DNA of 64,000 nucleotides from positions 881,126 to 945,125 of the forward strand of contig VXAI01000018.1 of assembly GCA_013399305.1 (NCBI GenBank), read 5' to 3'. Positions 1 to 13,340 of the stretch are shown piece after piece. Origin of the DNA: Rostratula benghalensis (taxonomy: Eukaryota; Chordata; Aves; Charadriiformes; Rostratulidae). The notes beneath the pieces are model-generated. The model made no database searches. It was given only the letters and a program-made list of their open reading frames with translations, and was not told where the DNA came from. Numbering within the stretch: position 1 is the stretch's first letter; every line of letters starts with the position of its first letter. Both the position numbers and the translations under genes were made by a program.

Positions 1-2811
1 GCTGCTCTCCATGGATAGGAAAAAAAGGGACGGGAGGAGTATGTAATGGAGAAAACATGGAGAAAAAAAAAAAGGTGCATTTAATTTTGGATGCTACAAG
101 AACCACATTTAGTCATAGATGTTCCTTGCATAACTTTTGCCACCCAAGCAGCTAATTTATTGAATTACCTCGTTAAGAAACAAGAGAGTTTAATGCTCTG
201 AGGACCCCAAGTGGAAGTAGATAAGGGCTAAGAAAGGGTATTGATGCACTCAGGATTTCAGCAAGGGCTCCTCCCCAACTCTGCTCCCATCTCTGAAGGC
301 TGGCTGGTGCAGGTTACACAGCTGAAATATTTGTAGACATTGTGACACAACCAAATATAATTCCCAGTTCTTCTCCTAGCTATAACCTTGAGACCAGAAA
401 GGAGGAAAATTGAGCCAATAGTGGGAACCTGACCTGAATTTAGCAAATTTATGGAGGCTGGGTGGTAGAACCAGCACTCCTGGTATTGATCACACCCGGC
501 CCATTATTGGAGGTGATTCAAGTTATTGTGTCCCTGAGATTTCAGATATTTAGTGACAGGTTTCCTAATAGTTTGCACATTAGCAAATGTTTGATCATCA
601 GTGCCTCTGGTGTGGTTGTATTTTGTGCTCAGTATCTCTCAGTGTTGGGATGTTTCACCTTGGATGATTCGGAAGTGGAGCAAATAGCATTTATTTGGTA
701 TATTAACCTCATCTAATTGAGTCTCTCTGCTCATTAAGAATAACAGTTACAATTTATTAGCCATAAAACTGCTAACCACATTTGCTTAATTACTGGTGAT
801 GTCATTCGTTAGGAGCTTTGAGGAAGAAAGCAGTGGGTGTTTGGAGCTGACAGATACCATGTAGTCTGTCAAGCCAAAAAGCTCCTTCCCTGCTGAGACT
901 CTGGGCAAAGCAGCTCACCCACTTCAAGCAGCATGCAAAATGATTTAGTGTCTCAGGACTCGCTGCCTTCGTGGAGAACTGGATGGCTGAAAGTCAATTG
1001 ACAGCATCTCAGGACAACCCTGTGATGGGCAGGATAGATAATAACCAGGTAGTCTGTCTCCAAAATCAGCAGTGGCATGGACATCCCTCCCATTTTGCTC
1101 TGGTTTGTTCACCTGTGGCAGGAGCCGCTGTCTCGGGTGCATTGGTTTGTTCCTCTCCTGTGAAGTTGAAAAAGATGTGATGATGCCAAAGGCTGAACCC
1201 ATAGCGCTGCAAGAGCCTGTGAATTACTGCACTGACTCATGGCCTGGCTCTTTGCTAGAGCAGTGAAAAGGAAAATGCCAAAAGCTTTTATTATCAGTTG
1301 GCATTTGTCAGAGACGGAATGGCTTGCGAGTCAAGTATCAGGTCTTTAAAATGCAAAAAGAGCCATGGCACTCAAAATTCCACAGATGCTTTTCACTTCA
1401 CACTGAACAATACCCTGTGGAACTAGATAAAATATTGTTCCAGGGTGGTTTATGAGTTCAATAGGATCCTGTTATTATGGAATTTAATTGCAGAATGTCT
1501 CTCTCTCTGCCTGGGATCTGTTTAGGATCCTCAGGAGGTGTCCTGGAATCTCTTATCCCCAACTACTGGGCAGCAGCCTCAGCCAGCTGCTGAGTAAAAG
1601 GAGTTTGTTCATGTGTTTGCATTTTTAACCAAATTAAATATAGCACCACTTTTTGCGCAAACTGGCTTGCGCACAGGAAGTCCTGATGCAAAGAACTGCT
1701 TGAAAAAGGCCCTTGGGGAATTTCAGGTGTGATAGGATGTCACAAGCTGCAGATCAAAGTGGTACTTTCCCAGCCTTTTGCTCTGAGAAGAGTTTCTTTC
1801 AGGCTTCTTGAAATTGCTGTGATTGTTACTCACTGGAAATGACACTTGCTAAATTGCCAAGTGTCACAAATTTGTGTTTTCATTTCCCTCAGAAATTTAG
1901 TTTGTCTGGGGAAAGTATCAGTGAAAGCCTCCCTGTTCAAGCTCCTGTTCCTCACCTTGAAACTTACCCTCAAGAGAACTTAGCAACAACAGAGGCTATG
2001 CTAATTTATTGGTGAAAATACAAAAAAAATAGTGTTCAAAATGGAACATTCACAGTGTAATTCATGCCTCTGCCTCCCATTTGGCTAAGCCTTGCTGACC
2101 ACAGAGCAGGTTATGCCCCATGCTGATTTGAGGTGGCATAAGTAGTGCAGGTCTGGCAAGATGTCCTGAGCCTGGTTTAACTGATGCAACATAAAGAAAT
2201 CAGTTCAGAGCAATTCTTAACTAAGTTTTGTAGAACCTGCGTCCTCCTTTTTTTCACATTAAAAATAAAATAGCCAGTACCTGTTGAGTAGTCTCCCATG
2301 AAACATGGGCTTTCTGCTCACCCAAAGCCCATGCCTGGACCAGCAACACCCTCCAGGCTGGGCCAGCTGAGCTGCCACAGCATCCAGTGCCCAGCATGGC
2401 CTGGATGGCACACACATAACCCAAGCCACCAGCCAGGGTCAACTGCACACGCTGCTGTGTCTCAGTCAGACTGAATTTAAACATCTCAGCTATGTGTCAT
2501 ACAAATCTCAGTAACCTCTTGTGATTTATCACCACCTTCCTCAAACTAAGATCTCCTGAGTCCCAGAGAGAATCAGAGATCTGGCAATGTATGGCCAAAA
2601 GAACTGAGAATATTGTAATTTTTTCACCTTGATGTTCAGCATATGCTGTTCTTTGAAATTTTTCAGCATTTTAATTAGACTATTGGGATCAGCCTCAGCT
2701 TTCAAGTTACAACTTTTAAGGGCTGGGGAAGGAGTATGGTTGGAAAAGGGGAAAAAAGGAAGAGAAACAGCTTTGTGTATAGGCTTTTCATACATTTCGT
2801 TTTTCCAAGCT

Positions 2812-2814
<3 letters not shown>

Positions 2815-2849
<35 letters not shown>
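2815..2849. repeat. 35-nt T homopolymer
   Basis: This is an uninterrupted run of 35 T, the longest homopolymer in the window, bordered by CTC on both sides. It could be the reverse of a retroposed poly(A) tail on the minus strand, but I recognise no source gene in the sequence beyond it. It may also be a plain slippage tract or partly an assembly artefact. Confidence 0.95.
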
Positions 2850-5800
2850 CTCTCTAGAAACTGCAAATGTGCTTTGCTAAGTGCATCTCTGCCAACGTGC
2901 AACTTGCTCACTGAATACTATGGAGGTGTTGTAGTATCCTATTGGAAAACTTCTTGAGGGATTCACAAACGTTGAAATCCACCCCTGTGCAGCCAGCCAG
3001 CACCAGGTCCATCATTGTGAGACATAAGTGGTTCATAGACTTCATTCTGGCCTTTTACACAGCAGTGAATTTCACCTAAATGAACTCCCTGAAGTGGTTT
3101 GAGACTAAATTCATGCTGGTTTTAGCTGGTATCTATCATGCTGCCTACTGGCATTGCAGAACCTGGTCAATGATCCCAGGCTGGGAGGCAGGGTTGATAC
3201 TGCCCTGCTAATAAACCTGCCCATTTCAGGGGTGCAGAAACCCCCTGTTCACATTGCTTGGCGTGGTCTGTATGTTCCAGCTCAGCTCCACATTTATATT
3301 GTGGCTACATCAGGTCAGGAATGCAATGCAAGTGCACTTCCCCCACATAAGATTTCACAGGTGTTGGAGAAATCCAAATCCAGCACGGTGACATGAATTT
3401 ATTCCATGTAAATGACACTTCGCTGCACTGATCCCTGTCTGGAGTAGTCAGGGACATGCACACCAGAAAATAAAATATTTGCAAGGCTGAGACGTGAGGC
3501 CCATCAGACCTCTGTCTGTCACCTGGCATATGGGACTGGGTTCACACATGTGGCTACAGAAAGCGAAGGCAGCCTGTGGTGTGAGCCTTAATAGCAGTGC
3601 AAACAAGAAAGCAGAATGACTGCATTAATTCTGGAAGCCGCACAATTAATTCCCCCCTGCCCATGGGAGCTACTGTCATCACATCTCTTCAGAGCTGGCA
3701 TTTCTTCTGGTGACGTGACACTGCTCTGGCGTGTGCTGCCTGTCTTTGTTCTGCTTGTTTGGAGCAGCAGTTTTGCAGAGAAGTCGGGGCACAACCTGCC
3801 CAGTCTCTCCTGTTGTTCAAAGCTACTGCAGCCCCAAAGCCTTAGTGAAGGCCACGACTCAGATGTGTCAGTCTGAGACAGGTGGGAAGAGCCCGTTCAA
3901 TGCACCATGTTATTAATTTGAGTAAACCTGTTTCTGTTGATCCCACTCATTATTGTTCTGTGGTGGCTATAGGTTCTTGTGCTAGATACATAGACTGAAA
4001 AGTGCTGGAGAGATAGTGAACATGGATGACAGACCTGATGTCTTGGACCTTCTACATGGTGTTGCTAAGAACCCATCATCTCCACCCTGGTTTTGTTTGT
4101 GCTCTCTGGGTATGCTGTTAACTGCCAGGGCAGGGATGTAACACACTTCTATTTCAAATTTCAGGGAGGCAAGAGGATGTTATGCTGAGAAAAGCCAGGT
4201 GGGACATAAGTTAATTCACACCTTGGGAGGGAAATATATTTTTTTCTCCAGACTCTCCGCAGAAAACCATGGTGGGGCTTGCCCCTGGAGCACTGGGAGG
4301 GGAAGCTCAAGAACTTCCTCTGGAACTTCAAGGTAGGGAAGTTGATGGCAGATGCTCTGGACTAGCAATAGCCGCACACATTCAAACACTTCACTTGCAC
4401 AAGGAATATAAAAACGGATCCCCAGTTTGCACCTTAGACTGCCTGGCAGAGGGACTGAGTGTATGAGAAGGTATACTGAGGCACTCGTCCCTGGTGGTAA
4501 TTCCCAGACCATGGCTGTGCTGCAGGTCCAGGGCTGTGCTGTGTGTACATTTGCAGCACGGGGGCTGTCGAGTTAAATTCAGATGAAAACTTATCTGTTG
4601 GCCTCACATCACCTAACCTCACATCACCAGAGGACAGCGCTCTAGACCCCCTTATAGCACCCACTTCTTTGAAGGGCTATTGCTTTTCCATTGCCCATAT
4701 TGGGAAAAAATAACCCACTACAGCAATTCTAAAGGTTCATCCTAGGAAATGGAGAGTAGGCTGAGGGAAAGGGACAGATTTGATGTTTGGGATGACTCAG
4801 AGCTCGAAAGCAGAAACCTGGATTAAGAGGTTTAGGGCTCAAGATATAGACAGCAAGTAGAGAAAGCTTTCACCTTTCGTGACTTTTCAGGGAAAGATGG
4901 AGAGATACAGAGGATTAAGTGTTACGAGATTACAGCAGGAAAGAGAGAGAGAACACAGAAACCTCAGAGTATCATCCATCTCATAGCAACAAGGCTGGAT
5001 TTAGATGGAGTTACTCAAACAACACAAAAATGTGCAGGAATAAATGTGACATGAAAACAAAGTGCAGGCTGAGGTGACCAACTGAGCCATTTCAGGTAAC
5101 TGAGGTGGTGGAGCTGGATAAGCCACTCTGGGAACAAGACACAGTAGTATGAAATGATCAACTTTTGCCTTCTTTCTGGTTGGGGAAAGTAATGGGCAAT
5201 TAGGAGGACCAGGGACAAAGTATCATTAGCACATACTAGAAATGAGGCCTTGCAGTTTTTAAGGATGCTGCTGCATTTATCAAGGCTGTGTGAGGACCAC
5301 GCATCGCAGGAAGCATTTAGATCCCAGTGATAGCCCAGTCCCTGGGGCCACCAGCACACAGAGCCTCAGGGAATAGAGATCTGTTTTTAACAAATGGTCT
5401 CTTGGGCTTGTGGTAGTCCCAGGGAGGTTTGCATTAAGGCACACATAAGCGATATTGATTTTGGAAGTTAGACTGCATTTAGCTGCGACTCAAAGAGGGG
5501 AGGAGTGAAAATAAGGCTCTGCTCTTACTCCGATGTAAATCCATTGGTCCCTGGATATGCTTCTGCCTCAGGCCCCAGTTCAGGTATGTTCCTGGGTATT
5601 GTCTCACTTAAGAGAGCAACCAGAGAGAGATCCTGATGTCAGTGGACTCAGTGGTGACCCTACTGAAACCCGGAAGGCCAGAAGTCACTGGTGAAGCACA
5701 TTAATCCCAGGTCACTCCTGACCCCTCTGAGATACCCACCAGGGGGCTGCTGTTGGGAATTGCTGCGTTCTGCAAATGCCAATTGTACAAACTGAATAGG

Positions 5801-7204
5801 TGACTTTTCCCCCTCACTTATACCCATTTTTATTGGAATAAAAAGTGATATCCTTAAGAAAAACACTGCTTTATCCCAGCTGTTCCTTGTTTTACTTTTG
5901 CACATCCACTTCTGCAAAGCTCTTTGGTATCCAGCAGTTGAAAATCTGTTTATTATTCTCACTGAATGTTCATAACTGGGGACTTAAACAGAACTGGCCA
6001 AAAGCAAAAACGTTTTGCAACCTTGTGAAGGTCCACAGGGCAAGGTTTCCTCGACCTTCATGTGCAGGTGGGTGTTTTCAGTAGTGCAGCTCTTAGAGAG
6101 CTAACGTTTGTAATATTTTAGTCAATTAAAGGGTTGGCCAAGAAGGAAGTATTTAAAGCTGAATAGGAAGGTTTAATTTGTAGAATTGTCTGTCAAGGTG
6201 TTAAAAATGTCAGTCAGTCCCTCAGGCTTAGTGACTGGATTTGAAATGTGTAAAAAAAAAAAAAAACAAACTACATTGGGGAGTGTCGCTTCTGTCTCTT
6301 GCTTTCTGGGAACGGCTGGCTGGGAGGACAGATTTTCATCTGAATTTGTCAGTCTTTGTCGAAGCATGACATGTTTTGATGAAATGTGTTCAGAGATGCT
6401 GTCAGCTTGCCTAGTTCTTCAGAAATCCACCACCAAGCTGCTGGGGAAACCCGTGTCTCCCCAAGAGAATTGTATGGGATTTGGAGAAAGAGTGAGTGGA
6501 GCTTTGGAAGACGCAACTCAAATCTGAGAAAAATCTTCTTGGGATGAGGAGAGGAGAGGATCCCATGGAGCAGCAGCTGCACAGCACCGGGGAAGATGGT
6601 CCAGAGCTGTGGAGCTGTGGAGGAGACCTGTGAGGAGCAGAGCTGCAACTGGAAAAAAAGCCCTTGGCCAGGAAAACGTACACTGCACTGTTCCACACTG
6701 AGATGATGCCTCAGAGCCCAGCAGAGCTGACCCAGGGGCTGGATTCTCCCTGGGAGTGGGAAGCAGACCCTACATGTGATCTTGGGTGCAGCTGCCACTG
6801 TGCTTCCTCCTCTAACCCCAGCTGGGGACAGGCATTTGTTATGAAACCAAATTCCCCAGATGGTTGTTTGTTGGAAAGGTCATTTGGCTGTCTTATCTGA
6901 AAACTGATGCATTGAAAGCTCTTCTAAATTTGCTCATTAAATATGATGCATTGCAACATTATCAATGACAATGTTGGCAGGCAGGCTTCTCGCTGGAACA
7001 TCTATTTTCCAGCAACTCTGGTCCCAATCCTGACCCAGGAGTAGTGGTAGCAGAGGTGGAGTAGGTCTGGCCCCTGGTCAAAACCAGGACCCAAAATTAT
7101 ATCTTTTCAGATCAACCTTCTTTGCAATTTCTTGTAGTACATATATCCCAGGATGAGAAGAACAGAAGGAAAAAAAGGTCAAAATTGCAGGAGAGATGAC
7201 GGAG

Positions 7205-7258
7205 CTAAGAAAATCACAGGTTGGAAAAGACATTCAAGAACAAGTCCAACTGTAAAGG
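7205..7258 (-). mobile_element. Probable short CR1 remnant
   Basis: The plus strand reads AAAATCACAGGTTGGAAAAG, then ACATTCAAGAACAAGTCCAACTG with small gaps. This resembles the last 50-60 bp of CR1 subfamilies whose ends read as a hotspot of ATCACAG, GGTTGGAAAAGACC and AAGTCCAAC. It is short and diverged, so chance similarity is possible. Confidence 0.45.
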
Positions 7259-10200
7259 AAGATGGGGGTCCTGTGGGTCAGACTGGGTCTGACCTGAAGG
7301 AAAGGCAAAGTAAGTGCAATCAAGAAATCTCCTGTCTCTAGAAGAAAGACCTCAGCTCCCTGCAAGAGCTCACTGCTCCTGCCAGGAGCTACAGGATCTG
7401 GGGCCCTCCAACCCATGCATGATCCCTGACAGTCCTGTCCTGAGCCATTTAGCTGTCACATGAGGCTGCGTGTGTACATCAGGCATTTCCACGACTGGCA
7501 TTTCGGATACCACTCTCTTCCCAAGAGGACCATTGTGTCTGAGACCAGCTTCCCAGCTCTCCCTGTCAGCTCCCCTCGCAGACACAGCAGCAGCTGGTGA
7601 GCGAAACGGCGGCGTTAGGAACGGTGCCCCCGTCCCCTCTCCCCTCCGTCAGCCTCTCGTGGCAATTTGTCAAAGCAGCGTGAGAGTCAGAAGCAGCTCT
7701 GAAACGCTTTGTGCTGAGATTTTCAATTAGGGAACACAAAAGCCTGTTTAATAAACTCTTAGAGGCTTGTTAGCTGAGACATAATTAAGATTAATGTTGA
7801 CTTGGGACTAGAGGAAACAGGGCTGAAAGTGAATCAAAGAGGGGCAGACGGTTTCCACCATTAGGATAATGCAAGAATGAGTTCCCTCCCTGCAACAGCG
7901 GATGGTATCAGACGCATGGCTATGCCAGAGGGAACCCTGCTTCTATTTCCTGATTCCCTTAGAAGGCAAACATTAAAAGGGGCAAAAAGTGATTTTCTTC
8001 TTCACTCCTCAGAACATGTTTACAGCCCGTGCACAGGCGGCTTTTTTCACAAAGCTTTGCACACTCAAAGCCCAGGCAGCAGCAGGTTTGGAATAAAGCT
8101 CCACACTTCGGGCTGACGGTGAGCCAGCTGTTCGGCTGATTGATTTCTGGTGCTTCCCCGAGGCTGTGATTGCCAGTAGGAAGGATGGCAAAATTTAGGA
8201 ACACTGGCACACAAGGACAAGTACTGCTCATTTTGCCAGGCAGGTCCCTGCCCTACCTCAGAGAGCAGCTCAGAGCGGGGCAGCCCCACACAAAGGTTGG
8301 ACAAACCCAACCAGTATCTGTGCACAAGGGCACAACTTCTGCTTTCCCTGCTTTAATCTCAGTTTTATCAGCCTATTTTTCATGTGTCTCACTATTCCCT
8401 TCAGATAAAGCTTTTCTTGGTCAGTTCCTAGTATGATCAAACTCTATGGAGGAAGAAGAGAGATGATCTTTGCTCTGCTAATGCAATGCCAAGTTTTAAT
8501 TCTTTCCCATACATCTTCATTTATTAAAGCACTTTTTCTTTCCGAGGCAGAAGATGTTCCTGGCTGAATTCATAAATCAAGCCAGGATAAGTAGATGGTA
8601 AAATCCACAAGCAGTTACACACCAATGCCAGTGAAACAACCCTGTTGCTCCCCCTGAGCCAGGTTTTTAGGCATCATCTGGCCAGCCACACATTGCACTC
8701 TCCAGATGACTTCTATGGATGTCTGTGGTTTCACTGCTGAGTACATATACCGAAAACCATATGAAAATTCAGGGGTTTGCAAATTCAGTTCCCACTTGTG
8801 AGCATCTAGAACAATGCACCACCACCTTCAGCAAGAAAAGCACTCACTCTGGCAATGCCAGCAGGGAAGAATTGCCCTTCCCTGCCCCAAATCTGGTGTC
8901 CAGGTGCTGCAAACCCCCTTTCTTGTCGGAATCCAGAGGAAGGCATCAGAGAAAACTGGAGGGATGGGCTGTTTGGGGGATTCCTAGGAGAGACCAGTGC
9001 AGATGAGGTGTAGGATGGTATGAGAACTTGACAAGGCAGGAGGCAGCAGCAAGGATTGGGGGGAAAGAAAACCTCAGCATGAGCACCTATTCTTCCTACA
9101 GAGCAGTAAAATACAGGATCACCAGGCAGAGCATGGGAGGGAGAAAGAATTTAAGATCAGGGTGCAGGGAAGCACTGCGGGAGGAGTGGATGGGTGGAGG
9201 CAGGTGTGCACCAAGGGGGAGACTGGGGTAAGGGGGACACATCCCAGAAGTACAACTGAATTGCACTCTGTGACTCAAATCCTGAAGTCCACCGATGTCC
9301 TCACATTCCCTCACAGGTGGGAATTGTTAAAATGTCAGCTCCCACACCACCACCCCAACTGTCACAAGGTCTCCATGGGAAATAGTCCCCTTGCTACTGA
9401 GTTGTGAGGCAGAGGGCTTTAGTCATTTTTGTTTTGTTACCTAGAATCTCAAGACATGCCTCATCATAAACTATGCACATACAGAATGAGCTGAGGGAAG
9501 GTTACCGATGTTAATCACAAGCTGTGTGGAGACGGAGAAAGAAAGAGATGAAAACCTGAAATGTGAACAAGCCGCAGGAGTCCTCAGAGCTGCCTGTCTG
9601 GCTGCCACCCCCCATCCCTCATCCCATGCTCTCTCATTTACATCTTCTTCAGGTAAAGACCACACGCTTTTTTATGTTGGCCACACAGCAGCACCACCCT
9701 GCTCTCCTGGGGTGCCTGATTCTTCCATTACCCACTGCTTAGGGACCTCACTGCCTCTCTGCAGCTCCTAGCACACAGGAGAACTATTCTTGGTGTGCAG
9801 GCACAACAGTTATGAGCATCCTCACTACTATCTGGCTTCTCACTAACATTAGTGACAAAAAAAAATGCAGTAAATCAGTAGCTAAAGCAATATTGACCAG
9901 AAATGTAAGACTGCTGTCATGGGGCAACCAAGCTGGATTTGCACAACTGTACTTGCATCATGGCTAATTTAGGCTTTAGATAAGGTGGTACAATGATGCC
10001 AGACCAGTCTGAACCTCTGTCTTTTCCACCTATACTTCCTTCTGGGTGCAATAAATTGTCGCTGTGAGCTGAAGTCTCCTGGGGTGCCCCCATCTCTGTT
10101 TATTCTACCTGTTTGGAAGGATTTGGCACCCAACTTAGTGCCAGATCATGAGTCCTTCAAGTGGCAAAACCAAAAAACTTTGCTAAAATTCCTGTGTTTG

Positions 10201-11314
10201 GCTCCCCTTCACTGACCTCAGAGCCAAATTCTCCTGTCTTGAAAGTCTAAGATAGTTTTCCTGCTGCTCTTGATTTGCATGGACATAACCTGAGGACAGA
10301 GCTTAATTCACTGTGCACTGACTACATCACCTTTGATCGTTCAGCCAAACTCTAATGCCTGATCAAAAGGGAGAGAAAACAAGCAAATCTTCAGAAATGG
10401 GTTAAAAAAATAAAAACAAACCCCAACTCAAAAATTGCCAAAACAGGAGTGGGAGAGCTATCCATCATCATTACTGTGTAACGCAAGAGCTGCGATAGCT
10501 CTGATTTATCAGTTGCTAAACGCGAAGAGTAACACACACACACACAAAGCTGGGCAAAACTCAAGAGCCTGTTTGATCCCAGGTGATTGTTGTGGTAAGA
10601 AGTCCTTGTTAACTTGTCTGATTTGGGCTGAAATGGGTTAGGGAGGGCTCACCTGAGCCTCTACAGCAGCAGGGAAGTGCATCACCCCGCTGCCAGCCGG
10701 AGACAGGCAGGTGAGGTGGGACCAAAGCCAACTTCTTGGAAGGTGGCCCAAGTGGCTGTGGAGTTGTGGTCCCAGCAGGACAGCCCTGTCCTTCTGCTGC
10801 TGCAGGTGTGTTCAGTGCAGGCAGACACTTCACATGCCCACGCTTTGCCAGCCAGCAAAGGCAAATCAGCCAGGCTCCTGGGAGCAATCTCAGGAGTTGG
10901 CAAATACTGCGTTAGCATCTCTGTGGGACCTCTTCCATCAGGTTCTTGGGATAGATGATGGATATCGTGATTAATAATATGCCCCTTCTCATCATCCTTT
11001 AGAGCATAGATCTTACAGTGGAGCGAAAGGCTGAAGAGAACAACGGCTGCATGTAAATGCCTGCGGGATGGACAGGGGCATTTCAATGCTGAGGCTCAGC
11101 TTGAAATGGCTAACGGTGGCCAAGGAAAAGAAATATGTTCTCTTTTGTTCTGTCATTGTGGGGGAAAGGAAAAATTAATAATCTATTTCTGTTCATAACT
11201 GGGCAGCCTTTGGAAGCTTGCTTTAGCAGGTACTCCTGAAGCCTGGCTCTTGCTCTACCTGACTGCCTTAGGCTTGAATTTTTAGTGATCGCCCTTGCCT
11301 GAGCTTCTAGGAGA

Positions 11315-11559
11315 AAGGCAGAAGTACTTTCAGATGCAGCTGCAATCCGGTTCAACACTGGGAAGAAACCTGACCTTATACTTTTCTTTCTTCCTTCATA
11401 ATTTAGTTTCTCACCAGAGGAAAACCAAAGAGGTCTTTGACTCAACCTAGCCATTACCTGCAGTGGGTTATGGGGGTCAGGAAGAAAGAAAAGTATAAGG
11501 CCAGGTTTCTTCCCAGGGTTGAACCAGATTGCAGCTGCATCTGAAAGTGCTTCTTCCTT
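11315..11559. repeat. 81-bp near-perfect inverted repeat with 83-bp spacer
   Basis: The left arm at 11315-11395 and the right arm at 11479-11559 are reverse complements over 81 positions, with no gaps and five mismatches by my count (about 94%). The spacer 11396-11478 is unrelated to either arm. The arms contain CTTATACTTTTCTTTCTTCC and CAGATGCAGCTGCAAT-type sequence. I see no target-site duplication, TE signature or coding capacity; a 171-codon minus frame passes through but looks spurious. It could be a solo inverted transposon remnant, an inverted segmental copy from template switching, or the source of a long hairpin RNA. Confidence 0.9.
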
Positions 11560-13080
11560 GATTTCAACAGTTGAAAATATCTGCAAAAACCTTCCCTTTA
11601 TCCCAGAACCCCCTTCCTCCTTCATCCATCATTACAGACATGGCCCTGCTCGTTGCTGTCATCCTTTTAATTTTGCAAGCCCTTTTGTCCCTCATCAAGT
11701 TGTGCATAATTGCTTCAATTAGAAGCATCAGCTGGCAAAAGTCACCCAGCCAGAGATGGACCTCCAAGTCTCAGTTGTCTTGCACCCTCAAACCAAGCTT
11801 CCCTCTCTTAATTGTTTCCTTAATGGTTTAATTCATTAAGGGGATGACCTAATTGCAGGTAGCATTTATTCACTGTCACCATTCTGCCAAATGGAAAGAG
11901 ACAGTCATTGATCATGTCCGGTACCTTTGGCCTCCACCAAAATGCCTGAAAGGCAAAGAGGTCAGGGTGGCAGGGAAAGGTCTGCATGGAGGAGGCATCG
12001 TAGCCCCCTCTCCCCTGCAGCCTGCCCCAGAAACCAGGTAACTACCATGCCCCTGGCATTACCTAAAAGGCTTCAATTTTGTTATGTGAGTTGTTTGATA
12101 CTGGCAGCTTTTTGACATCTAAAGAATCATTATCTGCTGTCAGTTTCTATTTTCCTGATTGTCACCTTGGTGCTTCAGCTGGGGACAATTTGCAGCTGTT
12201 GTAACTCACTGAAAGGCATCAAAGCAGGGCTGGGGCCAGGCTGATCTCTACTTCTCTTCCTTCCCAGCACGCCCACAATCCCTTGCAGGTAAGAGGGACT
12301 ATTGCCACGTGAAGAAAACACCATCTTCCTCTGCTTGGTTGGCAGTGCAAGATTGATCTTGCTCCTTGATGAGTTCACTCCAGCAGCTCCTGCTGTTTGC
12401 AGCCCCCAAGGAATTGCTCTGAGCTGTGCCTTGAGATCTAACCAGAGCAAGACTGCCCCTTTCAGCTTATGTTCTTTTCTTCCCTCCCTGTGTTTTACAC
12501 CCTTAGGGCGAGAAATTGCATCAGGCAACCAGCAAAACTCGATGCAGAGTTACAAACCATCATGCATCTTGTTTCGCAGCATTGCATCTCCTCCAGTTCA
12601 GTCCCCAAAAATTTGGGCTTACAGCACTGGCAATTACAGAATTGGCCCAACAGCAACAGTTGTGTTACACCCAACAAGATGGTGTCGACACTCTTCTTGC
12701 AAAAATGAGGACTTGCCCAAAGCAGAGCGTTGGGTTGCATCCAGAGAAACGACACACTGCCTGTTCCAGCTGCTGAGCTTTTGTACCACAGCAAACCACT
12801 CTCACAGCAGGAGGGATGACGTTCGCTGCAGACCAGGAGAGCTGATGATGGCTGCTCAGGATGGTCACGCTTGGCTTCCAGTGACATTCTAATGACCGTT
12901 GGCTTGATCAGAGGGATTCTGGATTATCTCAAGGGTAGGAGAAATCACATTTTGACTCGGTTGCTTCGGCCTCCTGTGATAAGGAGCAGCCTCATATTTT
13001 TTGGGCATGCCGAGGCTGAGAGGGAGATGAGTCAGGCTGGCTGAAAACCTGCTGCATCCTCTGCTCAATCTATTTAACCA

Positions 13081-13340
13081 CAGTCTCTGCTGTAATGCAA
13101 ATTAGGAGCACGCCGAATTTTTTAATATATATAAAGAGAATTTGGCAAAACAGTTCCCTGCCTTTCTAATGCTATTTTAACAACAGAAACAACATGTTTC
13201 TCATAGATCACACTGCTGTTTTGTAATCCTTTCTGGATGTTCACAGCACAGTCAGTCATTTATTTGCCAGTCATTAGCAACCGGCAGAGAATAAAATCAG
13301 TCAATACTATTTAGCTGAGGCATGGCTGGTTATAAAGCGC
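13081..13340. promoter_or_regulatory. AT-rich motif cluster, possible conserved noncoding element
   Basis: This block contains a perfect POU octamer ATGCAAAT (13095-13102) running into a TAG-type homeodomain half-site, TTTAATATATATAAA at about 13120, and repeated CAGTCA/GTCATT units at 13250-13275 that resemble MEIS/AP-1 half-sites. No open frame of note crosses it. Enhancer function is a guess from motif content; conservation was not tested. Confidence 0.25.

Larger units (their letters stand above)
1..11314. other. Noncoding region, left end of window
   Basis: I see no gene here. Frames on both strands are short; the longest, a 149-codon minus frame at 6349-6798, has no recognisable motif. 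The stretch holds the T35 run, a likely CR1 scrap at 7.2 kb, and a few AT-rich blocks (for example 1.26-1.5 kb and 7.74-7.83 kb). By mammalian synteny this side would lead toward C1QTNF8/CACNA1H, but neither is visible. Confidence 0.7.

Noticed and set aside
6349..6798. 149-codon minus-strand frame overlapping plus-strand frames
   Set aside because: No recognisable protein. The local sequence is purine-rich on the plus strand, which reduces stops.
11110..11625. 171-codon minus-strand frame across the inverted repeat
   Set aside because: No recognised motif, and its length owes something to the inverted repeat being open in both directions.
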